Translations under genes and position numbers: made by a program
The notes under the pieces: generated by a model
What the model was told of the DNA's origin: nothing
What the model saw: only the letters and a program-made list of their open reading frames with translations
Databases searched by the model: none
Shown: piece by piece, positions 7,687 to 10,111 of the stretch
How the letters are laid out: every line of letters begins with the position of its first letter
How positions within the stretch are numbered: position 1 is the first letter of the stretch
Source: an uncultured Verrucomicrobiota bacterium
GTDB lineage: Bacteria; Verrucomicrobiota; Kiritimatiellia; RFP12; UBA1067
Reading direction: 5' to 3'
Assembly (NCBI GenBank): GCA_937901395.1
Contig: CALCDB010000167.1
Coordinates: forward strand, 1-10,111
Length of the DNA stretch: 10,111 bases

Positions 7687-8121
7687 GTGCGCAATCACTG
7701 GTCATTCGCGAGAATGCACTGGCGGCAATCTGTCATTTTGGTCGAAGTCGCACTTCTCAGTGGATGCTTCTTCCTCCACGGAACAGCGCAAGACATGCTG
7801 GCCAACTTGCTCGTGTCAATCGCCTGTGCCTTTCAAGTTCAGGCATTTCGCAAAGTTCGCGGAACGTCCTACGCATCGACAATGTGTACGGGGAACCTTC
7901 GGTCGGCCACCGTTGCCTGGATCGCTTGGAAGCGCACAGGACAAGCCGAAGCACGGCAGCAGTCGTTCTATTACGCAGGCGTAATCGGCGTGTTCCTAAC
8001 AGGGTCAGCACTGGCCATTCCATTCGTCCGTCTCATGCGTGAAACGGCCATCCTCCTGCCAATAGCATTTCTGATTGTGGCCGGACTTCTGATGTCCATA
8101 CACCCACCACGGCAAGCATAA
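7687..8121 (+). pseudogene. 5'-truncated DUF1275 (YoaK-family) membrane protein remnant
   Basis: From about the codon at 7687 the translation matches the C-terminal part of YoaK/DUF1275 proteins: MHWRQSVILVEVALLSG (a transmembrane helix), NLLVSIACAFQVQAFRKV, the hallmark GTSYASTMCTGNLRSA, then two further hydrophobic helices (YYAGVIGVFLTGSALAIPF and AILLPIAFLIVAGLLM) ending at TAA 8119-8121. The family is usually about 200-230 residues with an earlier copy of similar helices. Here only about 145 residues remain and the first ~85 are missing. Upstream lies the promoter of the opposite operon, and the frame's own upstream ATG (7627) has no ribosome-binding site and encodes a proline-rich, unrelated lead. 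I therefore call it a remnant rather than a working gene; internal initiation at GTG 7687 or ATG 7714 cannot be excluded. Confidence 0.75.
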
Positions 8122-8175
8122 CCCGCAGCGCGACAACCGCAAAGGCTCACGTCAGCGTTTTCAGTTCTTGTTGTT

Positions 8176-8853
8176 TCAAAAATCTACCCGAAGCCGATAG
8201 CCGACGTTGCGGACGGTCTCGATTCGGTCGGCGTCGTCACCCAGCTTGCGACGGATGAGCGCGATATGCTGATCGAGCGTGCGGGTGTTGCCGTAAAACG
8301 TGACGCCCCAGAGGCGGTTCAGCAGCCAATCCCGCTGCAGCACCTCGCCGCGCCGCTCGTAAAGGAGCTTCAACAGCTCATATTCCCGCAACGCCAGAGG
8401 CTCCGAGAAGCCGCCTGACCCCATGACCCGCATGGTCTTGCCGTCAACGAAATGCGCCCCGACGGGGAAAGCGGACGCGACGCCAATCGCATCTCGCTTT
8501 CGGAGCATCGCGGCAATTCGGGCAAAGAGCACCTTCATCGAAAACGGCTTGGTGACGTACTCGTCCGCACCACACCCAAGGCCCTCCACGATGTCCTCGT
8601 CCTTGTTTCTCGCCGTCAGCATCATGATCGGCAGCGAGGCGTCTGCGGCACGGGCCGTGCGGCAGACGTCGAGGCCGGACATCTTCGGCATCATGACATC
8701 GAGAATCAGCAAATCGGGACGACGCTCCCGAACGGCGGCAAGTGCCTCTTCACCGTCGCAGGTTAGACGGACACCATATCCCTCCGTCTCCAACGCTATT
8801 CCCAGCCACTTCCGGACGTCGGCATCGTCCTCGCCTATCAGGATCTCAGCCAT
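8176..8853 (-). CDS. OmpR/PhoB-family response regulator
   Basis: This is a complete 225-residue two-domain regulator. The receiver domain (1-~120) has the acidic pocket Glu8-Asp9-Asp10, phospho-acceptor Asp52 (LLILDVMMP), Thr80, Tyr99 and Lys102 (EYVTKPF). The C-terminal winged-helix domain (~130-225) has LALREYELLKLL, the RDWLLNRLWG helix, RTLDQHIALIRRKLG (recognition helix) and the final wing ETVRNVGYRL. It is translated after the sensor kinase, whose last codons overlap its start by 8 bp, so the two are coupled. Proteins of this family bind tandem direct repeats about 11 bp apart, and such repeats lie upstream of the pair in the divergent spacer. The target genes are inferred to be the neighbouring TonB-dependent receptor and possibly its own operon. 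Confidence 0.95.
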   Translation of the reverse strand: MAEILIGEDDADVRKWLGIALETEGYGVRLTCDGEEALAAVRERRPDLLILDVMMPKMSGLDVCRTARAADASLPIMMLTARNKDEDIVEGLGCGADEYVTKPFSMKVLFARIAAMLRKRDAIGVASAFPVGAHFVDGKTMRVMGSGGFSEPLALREYELLKLLYERRGEVLQRDWLLNRLWGVTFYGNTRTLDQHIALIRRKLGDDADRIETVRNVGYRLRVDF

Positions 8854-9529
8854 GCCGCCCGCCTTCGATGTGGTTCAAGACCTCGCCGACGATGCGATCA
8901 AGCTTCGTCGCCTCGGCGAAGATCGTCTCGGCGCATTCTCGCTCGCGTTCCTCGCTTACACGCCCGTCCCGCGCCAGCTCCGCGCAAAGGGATATGGACG
9001 TGATCGGCGTCTTCAGGCGATGGGAAAAGTCACGAACAACGGCCCTCTGCTCCTGCAGCTCGCGTCGCAGATTCAGATGCCGCCGGACGAGAAAGCCCGC
9101 CGCCAGAAGAAACAAAGCCGCCGACCCGCCAAACACGGAAAGCTCAACACGCCGAAGCCGCCGCGCCCTCTGGAGCCCCGGACTCTTCTCGCCGGACCAC
9201 ATCACCTTCACCGCGAGGCCGGAGAACTTCGGCGCAAGAGACGCGAGGCCAAAGCACCGTCCGTCATCCGGCAATGTGCCGCTCCGCACCTTTCCGTCCC
9301 CGTCAACGACTCCAACCAGAACTGGAAGTGCCGTCTCCTCGGTCGGCATCTCTGCCTTCGCGAACGACTGCATCTTCGCGGCAATGACCTCGGCCTGCGC
9401 CTGCAAATAGGCTCGGCCAACGGTACGCCCCCTTGCGACCTCCGCCGAAACAAGCCGATGCGAGGCAATCGACACCACGCACAGCGGTAGCGCAAGAAAG
9501 ACGAGAAACAAAACTGACGAACGGCTCAT
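8846..9529 (-). CDS. Sensor histidine kinase lacking the ATP-binding domain
   Basis: The 227-residue product has a first membrane helix (~5-22), a periplasmic region of about 105 residues (~23-128) with no recognised fold, a second helix (~131-148) and a cytoplasmic HisKA dimerisation helix pair. The phospho-acceptor is His170 in RDFSHRLKTPITSISL. It ends at HIEGGRHG directly after the second HisKA helix. The N, G1, F and G2 boxes of a HATPase domain are absent, and there is no room for them because the intact regulator gene begins 8 bp before the stop. A normal kinase of this kind would need about 110-130 more residues. It may be phosphorylated in trans by another kinase, act only as a phosphatase or adaptor, or be degenerate. 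No clear Shine-Dalgarno precedes ATG 9529. Confidence 0.88.
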   Translation of the reverse strand: MSRSSVLFLVFLALPLCVVSIASHRLVSAEVARGRTVGRAYLQAQAEVIAAKMQSFAKAEMPTEETALPVLVGVVDGDGKVRSGTLPDDGRCFGLASLAPKFSGLAVKVMWSGEKSPGLQRARRLRRVELSVFGGSAALFLLAAGFLVRRHLNLRRELQEQRAVVRDFSHRLKTPITSISLCAELARDGRVSEERERECAETIFAEATKLDRIVGEVLNHIEGGRHG

Positions 9530-9536
9530 GTCGCAT

Positions 9537-9542
9537 ATTTTA
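9537..9542 (-). promoter_or_regulatory. Candidate -10 element of the sensor-regulator operon
   Basis: TAAAAT on the minus strand ends 7 nt before ATG 9529, and no good -35 is seen at 16-18 bp. If real, transcription would begin at or next to the start codon (leaderless mRNA). A missing -35 would fit an activator-dependent promoter, with the TTTACA repeats about 50 bp upstream. Confidence 0.35.
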
Positions 9543-9580
9543 CCAAATGAGGTCTTGCGCTCCGGCCTCCAACGGAAGAA

Positions 9581-9598
9581 TTTACATTCAGTTTACAC
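9581..9598. repeat. Tandem TTTACA direct repeats, 11-bp period: probable response-regulator binding site
   Basis: TTTACA occurs at 9581-9586 and 9592-9597, exactly 11 bp apart. A degenerate third copy (CTTGCAC at 9602-9608, against TTTACAC at 9592-9598) follows 10 bp later. OmpR/PhoB-family regulators bind tandem half-sites with this spacing. The repeats sit in the spacer between the two-component operon and the divergent receptor gene and overlap the likely -35 of the receptor promoter. Confidence 0.55.
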
Positions 9599-9621
9599 AA
9601 GCTTGCACGGATTGTGATATT
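9592..9621 (+). promoter_or_regulatory. Candidate promoter of the TonB-dependent receptor gene
   Basis: TTTACA (9592-9597) and GATATT (9616-9621) are 18 bp apart, 5 of 6 and 4 of 6 matches to the sigma70 consensus. Transcription would start a few bases before ATG 9631, leaving almost no leader; no Shine-Dalgarno is visible. Confidence 0.4.
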
Positions 9622-9630
9622 CTTCCAGAC

Positions 9631-10111
9631 ATGTCAACTCATGCCTTTGCCACAGCACTTTTCGCACTTCCACTTGCTGCCGTCCTGGCCGCGACGAATG
9701 TCGTCGCCGAACTCCCAACCGTGACCGTAGTCGCAACGCCGATCACGCAGGAGGAAGCTGTCGCGAAGGACGGTGCGGACACCGCAACACTTTCCCGCAG
9801 TCAACTCGCCCAACTCAATGCACAAGACCTGCAGACCGCACTCCGGCAGGTTCCCGGCGTCACAATCTCGCGCTATGCGCCAATCGGAAGCTACGGTGGG
9901 GCGCAGGGAGGGAGCGTCTACATCCGTGGAATGGGTACGGCGCGTCCGGGCGGCGAGGTTCGCATGTACACGGACGGCGTACCGCGCGGATCGGGCATGT
10001 GGAGTCATCCGCTCATGGACTCCATGCCGATTGACTTCGCCGAATCCGTCTCGATGCAGAAAAGCCCCCATCCGGCCCGCTACTCCGACACCTTCGGGGC
10101 CGTCGACATCG
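9631..10111 (+). CDS. TonB-dependent outer-membrane receptor, N-terminal part (runs off right edge)
   Basis: TonB-dependent receptors are 22-strand outer-membrane barrels that import scarce ligands such as metal chelates, vitamins or glycans using inner-membrane energy passed by TonB. The window holds 160 codons: a signal peptide (MSTHAFATALFALPLAAVLA..., cleavage near VVA|ELP), a TonB-box-like LPTVTVVAT (~28-36), then a plug domain with LNAQDLQTALRQVPGVTI, GSVYIRGMG, VRMYTDGVPRG, PIDFAESVSMQKSPHPARYS and the start of the FGAVDI strand. There is no N-terminal extension for sigma-factor signalling and no carboxypeptidase-like domain as seen in SusC proteins, so a metal- or cofactor-type substrate is more likely than a polysaccharide, but the ligand cannot be read from this part. 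It is divergent from the two-component pair, which probably controls it through the shared spacer. Confidence 0.92.
   Translation, partial: MSTHAFATALFALPLAAVLAATNVVAELPTVTVVATPITQEEAVAKDGADTATLSRSQLAQLNAQDLQTALRQVPGVTISRYAPIGSYGGAQGGSVYIRGMGTARPGGEVRMYTDGVPRGSGMWSHPLMDSMPIDFAESVSMQKSPHPARYSDTFGAVDI

Larger units (their letters stand above)
7600..7690. other. Putative boundary between the operon segment and flanking chromosome
   Basis: Three things change here: gene orientation, base composition (minus-operon codons to a more GC-rich style near 60%), and the presence of strong Shine-Dalgarno sites (all three operon genes have one; the genes to the right do not). A DUF1275 gene is cut at the same place. 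No transposase, integrase or inverted repeat is visible, so the mechanism is unknown. Confidence 0.55.

Noticed and set aside
8122..8175. Rho-independent terminator between the converging DUF1275 remnant and the regulator gene
   Set aside because: I could not find a stable GC stem followed by a T-run on either strand in this 54-bp spacer.
8423..9490. 355-codon plus-strand frame antisense to the two-component pair
   Set aside because: GC-rich shadow frame. Both minus-strand genes show complete, correctly ordered family motifs, and the antisense product is Arg/Pro-rich with no recognisable feature.
9598..9605. CAAGCTTG palindrome as an operator
   Set aside because: Eight-base palindromes occur by chance, and it is flanked by the more convincing 11-bp-spaced direct repeats.
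9634..10071. 145-codon minus-strand frame
   Set aside because: Shadow of the TonB-dependent receptor, whose signal peptide and plug motifs read clearly on the plus strand.

Overview
The window looks like chromosomal DNA of a Gram-negative bacterium: it encodes a TonB-dependent outer-membrane receptor, an outer-membrane-type lipoprotein and an inner-membrane sensor kinase. Very large secreted multidomain proteins, a GH110 galactosidase and a CotH domain suggest a gut or rumen organism, perhaps Verrucomicrobiota/Kiritimatiellota. That taxonomic guess is weak inference; no rRNA or marker gene is present.

Left and centre (1-7665): one minus-strand operon read from a strong sigma70-type promoter at 7637-7665. 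In order it encodes a DUF3313-like lipoprotein (7599-6787), a GH110 alpha-1,3-galactosidase (6754-5312), and a giant secreted protein (5310 to beyond the left edge, at least 1770 residues). The giant joins a complete subtilisin-type S8 protease to beta-sandwich, chitobiase-C-like and GLUG modules and ends in a CotH-kinase domain. Its GTG start is one base after the galactosidase stop, so the two are tightly coupled. The genes together suggest breakdown of alpha-galactosylated glycoproteins such as mucin: the exoglycosidase trims the glycan and the protease cuts the backbone. The CotH part is the least expected piece. Its composition and codon use differ sharply from the rest of the same reading frame, with a break near 1310-1385.

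Junction (about 7600-7690): immediately beyond the operon promoter lies a 5'-truncated DUF1275/YoaK membrane-protein gene on the plus strand (to 8121). Base composition and ribosome-binding-site habits also change here, which suggests the operon belongs to an inserted segment that replaced the front of that gene.

Right (8176-10111): an overlapping two-component pair on the minus strand (sensor kinase, then OmpR/PhoB-type regulator), divergent from a TonB-dependent receptor that runs off the right edge. The sensor kinase has the phospho-acceptor helix but no ATP-binding domain. The 101-bp divergent spacer holds two TTTACA repeats exactly 11 bp apart, the spacing expected for tandem binding of an OmpR/PhoB-type regulator, so the pair probably controls the receptor and perhaps itself.

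No tRNA, rRNA, CRISPR array, transposase or integrase was found.
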